From NCBI GenBank assembly GCA_026874595.1, contig CM049320.1, forward strand, positions 51,598,714-51,662,713: a DNA stretch of 64,000 nt, written 5' to 3'. Under the pieces are notes generated by a model that was not told the origin of the DNA, ran no database searches, and saw nothing but the letters and a program-made list of their open reading frames with translations. Made by a program: the position numbers and the translations under genes. Shown in pieces: positions 23,701 to 35,693 of this stretch. The stretch's first letter is position 1. Each line of letters starts with the position of its first letter. The stretch comes from Sipunculus nudus (Eukaryota > Annelida > Sipuncula > Golfingiida > Sipunculidae).

Positions 23701-26700
23701 CAATATGATTGGGAGGTACTGATACTTTGGCCCGGCTAGCTGTGATTGTCACCATTTGAGAAAGTATAGGCGCGGCGAGAAATGAACATAATGACAGTCC
23801 ATGTCGCTCTCCATTTAGATGAATATTTATGACATGTTTAGATCAATAGCCAACAAATATCAGCGATCAACGATTATTTAAATGGAGACAATGAAATGGC
23901 CGTTAAGGTCAAGGAAACGTTTTCCAAATCTCGTTTTATTATCATTAAAAAGAAAATAATATAGAGTTTACATTAAATAAGCCCAATCCCTGAAGAAAAA
24001 AAAATTATCTATTTTTCCACTAAAAACATGAGGTTGTGTGATTTGTTCAAAAACTGTTGGCATATCTATGAGCACTGTCATCTCAGCAGTGACATCACAC
24101 ACTGGGAAATCCCCTGTGACTAAAAATTCTAGATCTCAGTTAAGCACATTATTTCAGCCACAGGTAGTCCTAAATTTTCAGCAGAGAATAAAAACAACAG
24201 ACATTACTAGATCTGAGTTGTTGATTAATTTCAGTCCATGATGGCACATGTGTACCAGCCAATTAAATCAGGGCAAGGTCTTGGATCTGGATAAAATCCT
24301 CCGTTCTCACAACAAACGCACGTGGAATGGGTTTACTTAACCTTAAATAACACCAGAGATAACAATTATAGATAATATATGGCTGGCAAAAGTTGATTAT
24401 AATTATTTCACCTACCTTCATGTATATTAATGGTTATTACATAACCTACCCATGATGGGGTTGGACCAGCTAGGATAACCAGCCATTGTGAAGGTGTGTG
24501 AGTGGTCAGCGGTCACCACAATCAGCGTTTCGGTCTCGTTGGTCAGATCCACTGCCCGCTGGACGGCTTCAGACAAGGCCACGGTGTCCCTCAGGGATCG
24601 GTAGGCGTTCGTCGTGTGGTGCGCATGATCAATCCTGCCACCTGGTGAGATAAAAGTAAAGCACTGACGGACAACTATCCTGCCACCTCGTGAGGTTTAG
24701 GTAAACCATTGACGGACAAATATCCTAACACCTGGTGAGGTTTAGGTAAACCATTGACGAACAAATATCCTAACACCTGGTGAGATTTAGGTAAACCACT
24801 GACGGACAACTATCCTGCCACCTGGTGAGGTTAATATAAACCATTGACGGACAACTATCCTGCCACCTTGTGAGGTTAATGTAAACCATTGACGGACAAT
24901 CATCCTGCCACTTAGTGAGATTTAGGTAAACCACTGACAGACAACTATCCTGCCACCTGGTGGGGTTAATGTAAACCATTGACAGACAACTATCCTGCCT
25001 CCTGGCGAGGTTAATGTAAACCATTGACGGACAAATATCAATAACACCTGGTGAGGTTAATGTAAACCATTGACGGACAAGCATCCTAGGTAACACTTGG
25101 TGAGGTTTAGGTAAACCACTGACTAGACTGGTACCCCGCTCTATTATGGCACCCCTGCTCCAGGCCAGTCATAGAGACGGGTGTACAACGCCATCTTATG
25201 TACTCCCGGCAGACTGGTTCCAACTTCAGTATGTATTATATATGATAAAAATAAGCATTTCGTTTGCTCAGAGAAGTTACCATAAGTTGGCTGTACATTA
25301 CGTGTGACATTAATAATAAGATTAATAGATATTAATAATAAATCACTGCTACCGAAGTGGAATATCAAAGATACAGTATATCGTATTGTCTATACATTCA
25401 TCATTCAATTTTTGTGCAATTCTGGTAATTTCACTTAAACAAAGTGACAGACAAGAACAAGAAAACTGCATGCAGCTTATGTACACGTATATCCTTATCA
25501 CCAAATTAGGGCTTGAATACAATGAAGCAAAAATGCTTTTGGACAGCATGTCCTTGTTTGGCCACAGATTAAACTGATACTGGCAATTATGTTTGAGATT
25601 ATGCTTAATATATACATTTATTAAAATCAAAACTAAGATTGTTAATGCCACCTGGCGTAATGGATAGAGGCACGAGTCTCCCTTGACTTTGATCACGAGA
25701 ATAAACTAAACCACACGAAGAAAAGTAAAGAGATGGACGTATAAAATAAATATAAACCACAGAGCAGGGACAAAGCCATCATGAAGAACGAAGTGAGTTC
25801 AAGTTACTAATCGGTTCTAATGACTAAAGTTTATTCTATCCTCTAGCGTCCTTATGTTTTTTTTTTTTTATTTTTACATTTTTATTAGTTACATTTTAGG
25901 GAGAAAATTGTAATGAAGGGTAGATTGGTTTTCTTATTTCTTAATTTTCTACGGCGGAAATAAACGCCTATATTTCACGTTATTATGAAACATTATTATT
26001 TAAAGATAATATAAAACAATATTAAATAATTAAACACTCTAAAATATGATTTGCTATTGGAAACCAGGAAAATATGGTTGAGAAACGTACTTCTTTCATT
26101 TTTGACTCATTCAAAAAATCAGTCGTTAAGCCATGGTTATGCGATACATTGGTTCTGTAACTTCATCCATTTATTTGCTTGATATAATAGGGTTTAAGTT
26201 TCACCAGATTAAAACTTATATATAAAATCCGAACCCCTTCCTTCACTGATCTAAACCTTACTGGTCCTTTGCATACAACCCGACAGCAGCCATAACACTT
26301 GCTGGAAGGTTATTCGTTAAACATTTTCCTGATGCTCAGGATCAGTCTCCGTTCATTCCTGGGTGGAGATAGCTCACCCTTGTGTTAAATACTGTAGTGA
26401 CGGGTATTATCTCGGAAGGCGATAAGAACGGGACTCAAACCCACAACCTTTAAGTAACAAGTCCACCGCCCTTACCACTGAGCCACCACGCTCTCTGGGT
26501 ACATGTATTATAAAACCTCTGCGTAGGAAGTACAGAGCAGATGATACACTATACGAACATTAACCAGCATCTGTTAATTAAACTACTGACCTTCGACCTC
26601 CAGGAAGAAGCCATTCTCGTTTCTGCTGAGCATGCGTATTGCTTTCTCCGTCATTTCCCCTAGAGACGGCTCGCCAAATCCGTCATCAGTTTGGCGGTCA

Positions 26701-28101
26701 TACTCATAGTGCATGTGGCTTGGCTCAAATAAACCTAGAGCACAACAGATTATTGTTAGGACTGGAATGCCACCGATGAGCGCATACCGCCATCAAGGCC
26801 AAGCATTTTTTGTAATCCGTTCATCCGAATCAACACAGAAATCCAACGGGTTAATTAAAGTTATTCCTCTAACACTCCCCTCAAATATAAGTTATGTGAC
26901 GATGTGGCCTTGTCATAGTCATTTGAACCAAAGAAAGATAGATGATTGCAATAAAATTTATTAGTTGATAAAATTCATTTTTACATATGATTGATTATAA
27001 TATCACTGCAAAGAGCATATAGACAGGGAAAATAAACCAGGAACAGAGAGGTATAACTTTATGATACAGTGAGACCCTGAGTCCAAGGCATTTGCCACCA
27101 CTCGTCCCTCCAAGCGAGACCAAGTTTTCTAGCAGTCGCTCTCATAACTTCACCTAAGGTGGACAATCTTTTAGTAAATATCTAATTTGATGCCTTAGAT
27201 AAAGCAGCCGCTCTCAGGTCTCAGGTGATTGATTCTCTGAAACTTGTAAAGGGGTACACTTTCTTCATAGTTCAGTTAGGGCAAGTTATTCAGTTAGTCT
27301 AGTTTAGCTCAGTGACTTGCAGTATAGCAAGGTTCGGCTTAATGGTAAAATTTTTCTAAAATTCAGACAGATCTTTTGACCATTTCTTTTATGTGATCTT
27401 TAAGGGAATCTTCTCTTTGATAAGTTAGATTGGACAGTGGCACGTAACAGTTAATTAGAAAAATGGGAGGGTTTATAGTTTTAGTTTTATAGTTACGATG
27501 CCAGTCTTGTCTGATTTAAACACTTTGATTTCCGGTCCCGTTGTGTCTCTTCTTAACACCAAGCTGAGAGTTCAACCGGAGCAGTCATAATAGGCGTTGA
27601 AAATGCAGCTATATATCTGCTTGCTGCCCATAACGAACCCATCCACTCCTGGGTTGAGAGTACACAACCTTATGGTTAAGGCTTTGGCTGGGAGTATTAG
27701 CGCGGAAGGCGGTCAGGACGGGACGCAATGTTAACCACAGCCTTGAACCTGGCAGTCTGATCATTACGGCAATACCTTTCGAAATTCCCAAGAGCTGCTA
27801 AGATGGACTTATCTGATAAGTTACCTAGAAGGTAATCCGTGGTGGTCGGATCTACGGCATCAAAACTGGACTGTCTGTCAACGTAGTGGAACCGATTTTC
27901 AGGAATCCCCCGGTCCCGCTTCTCCTGTTCCCATTCCTAAAATAAAATAACGCGAGATCGTATCACAGCGCCATCTGTACACGACGCTAATAACTAATAT
28001 TATAAACGTGTACATGACACAAAGATTTGTCAGTACAAGCAAAGGGTTACATTACCTACTTGCTACAAGTAACGATGTTTTGGAAACGTCAGACAATATA
28101 A

Positions 28102-28153
<52 letters not shown>

Positions 28154-30440
28154 GAATGCATTGATGTATATCACATGTAAATCAAAATAATTCAGTTTTA
28201 TAACACATGTATGTGTAATATAACATTATGTAAATGTGTAATTCAATATCAGTATAAACATATAATATAAACATTTTATTTTAAGTTAATTCCAACATGG
28301 TATAATTCAAAATAATACCATTTTTGGATCAATGGAATTATCAAACGGGAAATGAGGCTATGTAAGTTGTCCATTTAGTATGCCCACCTGGATCAGGTTC
28401 CTTAAATCGGATCGCTCACCGTCGGCGGTTGGATCAGTTTTGTGTATTCCGGATCCGGTAACCCTTCCGGTCTGAACATCTCTCTACCGCCTCCCAGTAT
28501 AACCTGCAACCAATTAAAACACTGGATTCAACAACATTCGACTAATCAAAATACTAAATAGTAAATCACTAAATAATAATAAATAATAATAGTTAATCAC
28601 AATTAAATAAACAAAATTTACGTCCTGTCTAGTGAGAAAATACTCCTTAATAAATATCTGCAAATTGTATGAGAGCTTGATATAGCACACATGTACCCAA
28701 AGGGGGTTCGTAAACAAGAAATAAAAACACCCGCTAAGCCCCCCCCCCCCCCCAAAAAAATAAAAAGTATGGTTCTCAGACACCGCCCGCATGAAACATT
28801 TTTATTTTGACTTTCAATAGAAACTTTCTAATACTCAAGCCGCCCAGACTTTTGCTTTCAAGAAGATTAAATCATACAATTTTGATAACATTTCCTTTGT
28901 TAAGTAGTGCTTTTACTTAACAAAATAATGCTGTTATTATTATGCTTTTCCCTTATCATTTGACATTTTTATCGAAACATACAAAAAAAATTAAAAAAAA
29001 AAAAACTTCCGCCCGCATTGCTTTCTGAAAAAAAGTGCCTGAGAACCAAACCTATTTTTTTTTGGCCTTACGTTGATGTTAGGGTTCCTGTGGACCAGTT
29101 GATAAGCGATGTCCTCACAGTCCGGGTCATCCGTGTTCGCCTCCCATTGTCTATGCGGACTGTTGGCGTAGGCCGCAGCCGGAGTGGCGTGCGTCACGCC
29201 GGTGGTCGTCACAAGCCCAGCCCACTTTCCTTAAAAGGAATTTTTTTTTACTCACATAAACAAAAGAGATTATACCTTTACACTTAACTTATTTATTTTA
29301 CTGCCACGATGTTTCAAATCTGATTAAGTCTTAATTTGTCAATATGCCAAAAAAAACTGGTTTACAGGTAATTGTTCAGTTAAGTGACATCACTAAAGTG
29401 AGTGCTATCCTAATGATTATATATCTGTTACAATACCTCTCAAACGTGTACAGATGTACCGAGGCTGAAATTCGCTGTTGGCATTCAAATACACATGCAG
29501 ACTAAAACAGTACTATACATAGCAGATGTAATACGATATGATAAATTAAGTATTGGTCTTAGTACGGTAAAACGTTTATAAATAGTCCATAGAACAGCTC
29601 ACATATTTGAATGTTCGACCCTTGAACATAGTTACCTTCAGTGAGTTCCAACTGAACAATATATCACCATACAGTATTACAATAAGATAGATATATATTT
29701 TGAGATGAAAAAAAAAACTCATGCCAAAAAAGCAGCATTTATATTTGAAAAACTTCTGGTTAATCTTGTTTTTCTTGTCAAATAACATCAGCGTATGCCT
29801 TTGAGTGTCAGTTTTACTTTGATCTTTATTTTTTTTTTACATTTTTATGAAACTAAAAACAAACAGGTTTTAAATGTGACTGTTTAAGCGTGTAACAAGT
29901 CACCTTGATCTTCGCCAATGAAGCTGAGATGTGCTAAGAAATAGTATTTTATTCTTTATTTTGATTTTATTGCATTACAGAAATTGTTTGAAAAATGTCA
30001 TTTTGATTTCACTCTAGTCAATATTACTGTACCTTCTTGTATAGAGTACTTGAGAATGGACGTGACGGGGTTATTAAGTGCAGCTTGACAGTCGCCCAGG
30101 GCAACGTCCTGAGTGACCCCGAGTACTCCCGCCTGAGACTTGTACCCGGTCAGAAAGGCCGTGGCTGTTCCGGCCGAATCTGATGTCTGACGGTTAGTAT
30201 TGTAGGTCTGTAAAAACAAGACAAAAAATAAAATGAAATTCACATAGAAAAAATGTAAGGAGGGCATCATGGTCGTGTTGGTCGCACGGTCGTTTCAAAG
30301 ACTGGTGTCGAGTATGTAGTTAGCACTGGTAAAAATAAGTGGTCTTCATAGCCGCGTATAGTCCAGATCCAGATGCGTCGGTGGTCTTAAAACTTAAAAT
30401 CTTAAGTTTTACTTTTTATTTGTCAGGCACTATCACTGAA

Positions 30441-30509
<69 letters not shown>

Positions 30510-33500
30510 TTCAGACACAAAATTTCATTTTTTTTCAGAAATTAAATTCATGCGAACTGTACGATAGTAATCATAAAATAAGTGCTGGTATATTCATGTT
30601 ATGTATTAATTTACCAAGCAATAGGTATTTCAGTAGGCCTGATTGGGTATTATCTATGTACATGAATTTGTCATAAATCTTCAATGTTGTGAAAACCAAT
30701 ATAACAAATCTGCCAGACAGGACCTGTCCGTACCTTTGAGATACCTAATTGAGGGAATCTCTCCCAGGCCATCTGTGAGTTTTCAAACGTCTGTCCCATT
30801 ATCTGCATATTAAACAGACGGGCGGCGCTAACTGTGGACACGCCCATTCCGTCACCGACAAACAGAATGACGTTCTTGGCAACGCCCGTCTGGAGCTGAA
30901 GCTGTAGGGCGGCGTTTAACCTCTCCTGACCCATAGCGAACCAATCACGGTCCAGGTTCTGCCGGGGGGCGGAGCCTCGCTTCGGTCCCTCGGGGTGGTA
31001 CTCTTAAAAAACAAGTTTGAATGTATAATATATGCTCACATATATAAGCAAAGATGGACACAACAAGTATACATAAAATGTAACACTCATGCATAAATTA
31101 AGAGGTAAAACAACATATTCAATATACATCCATATATGCAGATAAAGAAACTAATAAGCAATATATGTATATAAAATGTGTGCACATGTGCACAAAGATG
31201 TGCAATTATATAGACAGATGCATGTAAACACTTAAACCAAAGGCAATTACTCAATTAGATTCATTTTTTATGCAGTGTTCACCATACATTATCTCTAACT
31301 CATTTCAGTCAATCGTGACGTATACACAAATACATTCGTGCGGGCAAAGCGTAACAAACATTAAAGATACAAATTTTCGCAAATACGAAAAAAAATCCTT
31401 TTGTAAAATTTGTGTGTACAAAATACAATTTATTATGACGATTATATGGTACGGGCATTATTTGAAATCTGATATTTCATATATATGCAGATATGCAGTT
31501 ACTACAGGATAAATCTCACTTTTGCCCCGGGTACAGCTACCCCTATGTAAGTATTACAACATCTGTGAAAGTGAATCGTAGATTTTGATCTGGCTGAAAT
31601 CGTCCACTTCATGAAGCGACTGGACTCCGGTCAAGTCCGCAGACTCTGCGGGCAGACTGGTTAATTCGTTATTCTAGAACACGTGGTCGTGCCGAGCACA
31701 GCACATGCGCCCCAGGTGTAAGCGGAAGTCCTAAGGTCGTCTGGCCAATACTTCGACCTTTGACCCCTGGGTTTCTCTTGAAGAGTTTGCTCTCTTTGTT
31801 TACATTCGACCATGCCATGTGATATCCAGTCACGCAAGAAACCAGAGAACTGGCCACGGCTTCTGTCTTCTTGAAGCAAACAGAAAGTTTACTTTGTCTC
31901 CAAACACAAGAATTGAAGGTAGGTAATGTGTACTTTCATATTCACCGGGTTTAAATTTCGCGATTTTCACATTTAAATTGTTTCGCATGGTTTTCATTTT
32001 CGCGAGCTCACCATATAATAATATACCCAGAGAATATGAATAAATATGTTAACTGATGTGTGCGCAAAATCGTTATATTAGACGGGATCAAAGTTAACAT
32101 CGAATGAGTAAAGATATATGTTCCACATTGGTAGATAAGTTGAAAGACCTGATATCATTTATGATATCTTTGATATAAAGGTAACATACAAGATATATAT
32201 TTGTTTAATAAGCATGTATCTTTAGCCAGTCGACTTGCCTTCGAAGATTGGGCCTCTTATTCGCCACTGATTTACATCAGCGATAATTTCCCTTTCCCGA
32301 ATATCGCGAATTTTAAACCCACGCGAACAAAAAAAAGGCAACCATATTTTATAGTGTTTTATATCATGAAATATACACTTTGTAAATAGAACAATATACA
32401 GCTTTTTTACATAATCACTGGAGCAGTGAAATTCTAGCTTTTTCCGTTTGTCTTTTCTGTTGTTCAACGTCTTCGTAGATTCTGTATATTGTTCAATCTA
32501 CAATTGAATCAAACTAAGTGAATATACTGTGTTTAGCCTAACAAAGGTCATTTTCAAAACTAAAATTTAGCGTACATTTACACACGCCGCTGCTGTACCG
32601 GTTAACCTAGCTATTGAGGATCTGGCTGTGTAAACACTCCCACCAGCAGATGTGTGGCCCATGCATGGTCAATCATGATCGTTGATTGTAGCACAGTTTC
32701 CACCGTGACTGGGTATAACCTAAATGTTGGAACCCAGAAATAAGACAAGCCCAGCCATCCTCAGGTGTTTGACCGATCTGCTGTCTCAGGCCTTTCGTCC
32801 GTTCAGTGCAACCAAGAAGTTTTAATGAAAAGGAGTGAGAACTGTCCGGTTTAATTATGACCGGTACAATATTACTTGCGAAATATGAAGAACCTCGCAC
32901 CTAGGAGTGAAACCCGACTCGTGCGGCTGCTGGCGCGAGGTTCTGTCGAGGGGCTTGAGTAGCCCCAACGGTTGATTGTGGCAGAAACTAGGGTACTGCT
33001 CTCACGTTGATTATCATCCCAATCATGGCGAGTGTTGAGGACGATAGCGTTGATAATGAAGCTATTAAAACTTCTTGGTTTAACCACTCAAATAATTTTC
33101 CCCTTAATTGATATTGAAGTAAAAGGGATTTTCTCTTGTAATGACATAAACAATAAAAACAATCCAGATAAGAGAGCAAACAAAACAAAAAAAAACCCAA
33201 AAAAAACCGCAGATATTGGGTGTTTCAATGGCTTTCTTAATAATTACCTTTTTATCGCAATGCATCTTAGCGCCAGCTGTTAACTAAGGGAAACTAAATA
33301 CTTATGAAGAGATCGATCTGCACAACAGACAGTTCTCCCTTAATTTTCATAAATCAAAATGCCTCATAAAAAGGGTCTAAAACGGTTAAAAAACATGGTT
33401 TGCAGTGCTCAGGACTTAAATTTTAATAAATTAAAATATGAAATTTAATGAAAACAAGAATTATTGAATGATCTTAATCGTTTCAAACTGTAGATATAGT

Positions 33501-35693
33501 TCACCAACACGGTTCACAAGTGAGCCACAAAACAAAGACAGCTCCTGTACCAGTGAATGGGCCCGGTTGTAGGCCGGGACAAAGAAATTGACCTATTACT
33601 GACTGGTATAGAATTCTTTGACTTGCCAATAAGTTATGGTCATTAAAATTATTTTCATAATTTTATGGCTTTTCCTCGAATGTTACTCACAAAAAAAAAA
33701 TCCCACTCATTAATTCTTGCTTAATGCTGCTAACAGACAAACCAATCAAGTAACCAAACATGTGAGATGAACTTATGATACATGTACCTCACTGCCGGGC
33801 GGAGTAATAACAAACAGTGCTAACGGAGCTTTAAATGACACGTCTGATTATAAATTAAGCTCACAGCCATCCGGCCCAGCGTAATATTGACTGCTCTATG
33901 ATTATCTCGTCGTTGCTTCGTGAACTTTTCACGAATATAAATGAGCCCCTATTACCTTAAGTCTATCAATTCCTATCTATATGTATGCGAGATACAGACA
34001 TAGTACTGTGATCCGTCCTTGATTAATCATGTGTCTTTTATACAGGCGTAGTCTTATCTTCACCTAATTATCTCGTTATTCATACATAATTGGGTTACCA
34101 CTGGCTGTAGTGATTAATTACTGTTAATAAAACTTGTAAATGATACAAAGTAATATGAACAAGTGATACACAAAGATGTACGCCAATACTGTTTGTAATC
34201 ACTTATAATGGCCCAAATGATATAATAACGTGGAAATCATTTTTGTTTACTTCAAGAGAAAATTTTTTTACGCTTTCCAACCATTGGCTTATGGCACTTA
34301 AGAAGAGCAATATTTGTGTGTGTGTGTGTGGAAATAACCGCCTCCATTTTTAATGCTTGCTTAACCATGTGCTCTGCACGTCTGCAAAATTCCATTCTGG
34401 TTTAGTACTACGTATCGTACTAGGGGTTTACATGCGATAACCCAGGCGTCAACCAGACTCGGTGTACCACGCCTGGTTGTGCGTCATTCCCATGGCTTGG
34501 TAATATTACAAAGGAACCCTCGAAAGACGCACTCGTTTGTGAGCGAATCAATTCTGTTGGACACGGCCTTCCCAATAGGTGAGGAGCGCTCTGCCTGGGT
34601 CGAGCTGGAGTCGACTGTGAAAAATCTAACCGCTCCTCGCCATACAAGAGCTCATGCACGATCTGTGCTTCAACACCCTTGCTCTGCCTAAACCACCGAA
34701 ACCTGTAAAATGCATAGTTTTACATAAAAATTGATTTCTATCAAGTATTTAACCAGCGGATTAAGTTAAAAGACGATAACGTAGTTGCACATTTCACCAT
34801 TGATACGTTTTGGTTTTTGGTTCGTTTTCCCGTTAAATTACTGTGTCCAAACATTGCGTATACGGAGTGTTCAAGTGTTCAAGGGTAAGAAAGTAACAAA
34901 TGTAAATAAATTACTTTAAGTATTCACTAAATAAAATTTTACCGCTCTAAATCTAAACAAAACTGAAAGTATGTTCAAGATATATATGCCGGCGGACCAA
35001 TGGTAATAACTGTGACTTTCTCTCAATTTGCCAGGCTCGATATCCCACCACAGTTCGCCCCTGGTTTGCTCCTAAAATATTCAATTCCTGAAATACCCCA
35101 CCTACTGTATCTGTACCAGCAAGCATTCTTGCCTCCGCCAGGGGGGCAGCGTTCATCCCCGTTCGTGTGTGTGTTTGTTTACGACTTAACTCACGCAACT
35201 ATGAACAGAATCTTACGATATTTTCAGGGGTTTTCGGAAATGGACCAACGAAGAAATTAGATGTTGGTGTGGATCAGGTACATGATTCGAATCCAGGAAA
35301 GTCATCAAGGAATTCCAACGGTCCATTTATAAATAAAATTACCATCATTGTATTCACAATACGCACATACAATCAAAAGGACTAGGAAGTATTTGAGAAT
35401 GAAAATCATGTAATAAAAGCTGTTGTTTACATAATTATTTGGTAGATGTATTTCCGTTGAGATATATAAGCGTCTGTTGGACTAAAGGTCAAATACTGAG
35501 CTGGTTTGAATGAAGTAACGACAGTTTAGAAGTCAAGTTCCTGTAACACTAGGCTACTCCCGAGCCTGCAAGTTTAATAGTTGCTTTAAAAATGATATGG
35601 TAAAAAAATAAATATATAAAATTTCATTTTCTTACCATCACCAATGGCGAATCCTATCCCAAGAACGAGACAGAATGTTGTCAACGGCGACAT
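20474..35693 (-). CDS. ALP: ALP-B: alkaline phosphatase, tissue-nonspecific-like, ten exons, one frameshift
   Basis: A complete gene for a secretory-pathway alkaline phosphatase. Coding exons in transcript order are 35636-35693, 30734-31002, 30033-30207, 29072-29229, 28388-28503, 27825-27936, 26591-26734, 24450-24641, 21846-21980 and 20474-20730, all with GT/AG borders and consistent phases. It would be 538 residues without the frameshift, normal for the family. Seen in order: a hydrophobic signal peptide (1-18), [11 protein letters not shown] with the metal Asp near 70, DSAGTATA with the nucleophile Ser near 120, THATP with Mg ligands near 181-183, an Arg near 194, [23 protein letters not shown] and ETHGGEDV. 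Every catalytic ligand expected for the family is present. Two oddities: exon 5 lacks one base, creating an in-frame stop, and the C-terminus has no hydrophobic GPI tail. It may be functional with a sequence error, alternatively spliced, or a recent pseudogene. Confidence 0.93.
20899..21078. repeat. CTA/TAA/ATT triplet microsatellite in ALP-B intron 9
   Basis: Successive blocks of CTA, TAA and ATT triplets. Confidence 0.9.
21846..21980 (-). CDS. ALP: ALP-B exon 9
   Basis: 135 nt encoding [17 protein letters not shown] and an acidic loop [12 protein letters not shown]. The acceptor is ttattttag; the donor gtcagt is weaker than most in the gene. A short (AT)n run lies beside the acceptor at 21991-22016. 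Confidence 0.93.
24450..24641 (-). CDS. ALP: ALP-B exon 8, zinc-site residues
   Basis: 192 nt, the same length as the ALP-A exon. It carries [19 protein letters not shown] and [14 protein letters not shown]. The acceptor ctcaccag is the last of a series of near-identical repeats; the donor is gtaggt. Confidence 0.96.
24631..25127. repeat. 45-bp minisatellite that includes the ALP-B exon 8 splice acceptor
   Basis: Eleven degenerate copies of a 45-bp unit with landmarks 'atcctgccacctggtgagg', 'gtaaaccattgacgg' and 'acaac'. The unit nearest exon 8 overlaps the true acceptor and the first exon bases. On the minus strand most units therefore show CTCACCAG before GTGGCAGG, a decoy acceptor. Because 45 is a multiple of three, one frame stays open across the array by accident. 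Confidence 0.9.
26330..26496 (-). mobile_element. tRNA-derived SINE
   Basis: On the minus strand the head GAGAGCGTGGTGGCTCAGTGG contains an A box (TGGCTCAGTGG, 26475-26485) and a B box (GGTTTGAGTCC, 26431-26441) at tRNA-like spacing. A non-tRNA body follows. It cannot be a working tRNA gene because no acceptor stem closes. Its position inside ALP-B intron 7 is typical for SINEs. Confidence 0.65.
26591..26734 (-). CDS. ALP: ALP-B exon 7, Mg-ligand Glu
   Basis: 144 nt encoding [15 protein letters not shown] and [13 protein letters not shown], ending FFLEVE plus one base. One codon longer than the ALP-A counterpart. The acceptor is gctctag and the donor gtcagt. Confidence 0.95.
27590..27740 (-). 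mobile_element. SINE fragment related to the one at 26330
   Basis: Shares landmarks with the SINE body at 26345-26435 ('actcctgggt', 'agtattagcgcggaaggcgg', 'aacgggac'). The tRNA-like head is not preserved. Confidence 0.45.
27825..27936 (-). CDS. ALP: ALP-B exon 6
   Basis: 112 nt beginning [19 protein letters not shown] and ending TDYLLG. Length and phases are identical to the matching ALP-A exon. The acceptor is tttattttag and the donor gtaact. Confidence 0.94.
28101..28150. repeat. (AAT)n microsatellite in ALP-B intron 5
   Basis: About 17 AAT units. Confidence 0.95.
28388..28503 (-). CDS. ALP: ALP-B exon 5, carrying a one-base frameshift
   Basis: Opens [14 protein letters not shown] and DPEYT in the expected frame. 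After an AAAA run (plus-strand cagttttgtg near 28438-28444) the family-like reading [14 protein letters not shown] continues in another frame. As written the first frame meets TAA. The exon is 116 nt, where 117 would keep phase with the neighbours. An in-frame alternative donor, GTGAGC, would end the exon at 28420 and skip the stop. Confidence 0.85.
29072..29229 (-). CDS. ALP: ALP-B exon 4, Mg-site His/Thr and Arg
   Basis: 158 nt encoding [20 protein letters not shown]. The His and Thr of THATP match the magnesium ligands, and the Arg in SPHRQW matches the phosphate-binding arginine. The acceptor is ttttaag and the donor gtaagg at N-P-N-I-N. Confidence 0.95.
30033..30207 (-). CDS. ALP: ALP-B exon 3, nucleophile serine
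   Basis: 175 nt from TYNTNRQT through [15 protein letters not shown] to KYSIQE plus one base. The serine of D-S-A-G-T-A-T forms the phosphoenzyme in this family. The acceptor is tttttacag and the donor gtacag. Confidence 0.96.
30445..30506. repeat. (CT)n microsatellite in ALP-B intron 2
   Basis: About 30 CT units between exons 2 and 3. Confidence 0.95.
30734..31002 (-). CDS. ALP: ALP-B exon 2, first metal-binding Asp
   Basis: 269 nt beginning [10 protein letters not shown] and containing DRDWFAMGQ and [15 protein letters not shown], whose Asp bridges metals in the family. It ends at FPQLGISK, phase 0, donor gtacgg. The acceptor is ttttttaag. Confidence 0.93.
31003..35635 (-). other. ALP-B intron 1
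   Basis: A 4.6-kb intron. It contains a possible LINE remnant at 31661-31879 and otherwise no recognised coding sequence. An ALP-like exon was looked for and not found here. Confidence 0.7.
31661..31879 (-). pseudogene. Possible non-LTR retrotransposon 3' coding remnant
   Basis: A short open frame contains [16 protein letters not shown], resembling the G-R-x-x-x-x-W-x-D-D-I-R segment near the C-terminus of many LINE reverse-transcriptase ORFs. Nothing else of the element was recognised, so this is tentative. Confidence 0.25.
35636..35693 (-). CDS. ALP: ALP-B exon 1, start codon and signal peptide
   Basis: ATG at 35693-35691 opens [19 protein letters not shown], a typical signal peptide, with G at position -3. 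The donor is gtaaga after one base of codon 20. Length and phase mirror exon 1 of ALP-C. Confidence 0.85.

Noticed and set aside
24770-25096. 108-codon open frame with a 15-residue periodicity on the minus strand
   Set aside because: Produced by the 45-bp minisatellite, whose unit length is divisible by three.
26431-26496. Possible tRNA gene on the minus strand
   Set aside because: A and B boxes are present but no acceptor stem closes and the sequence continues into a repeat body, so it is a SINE.
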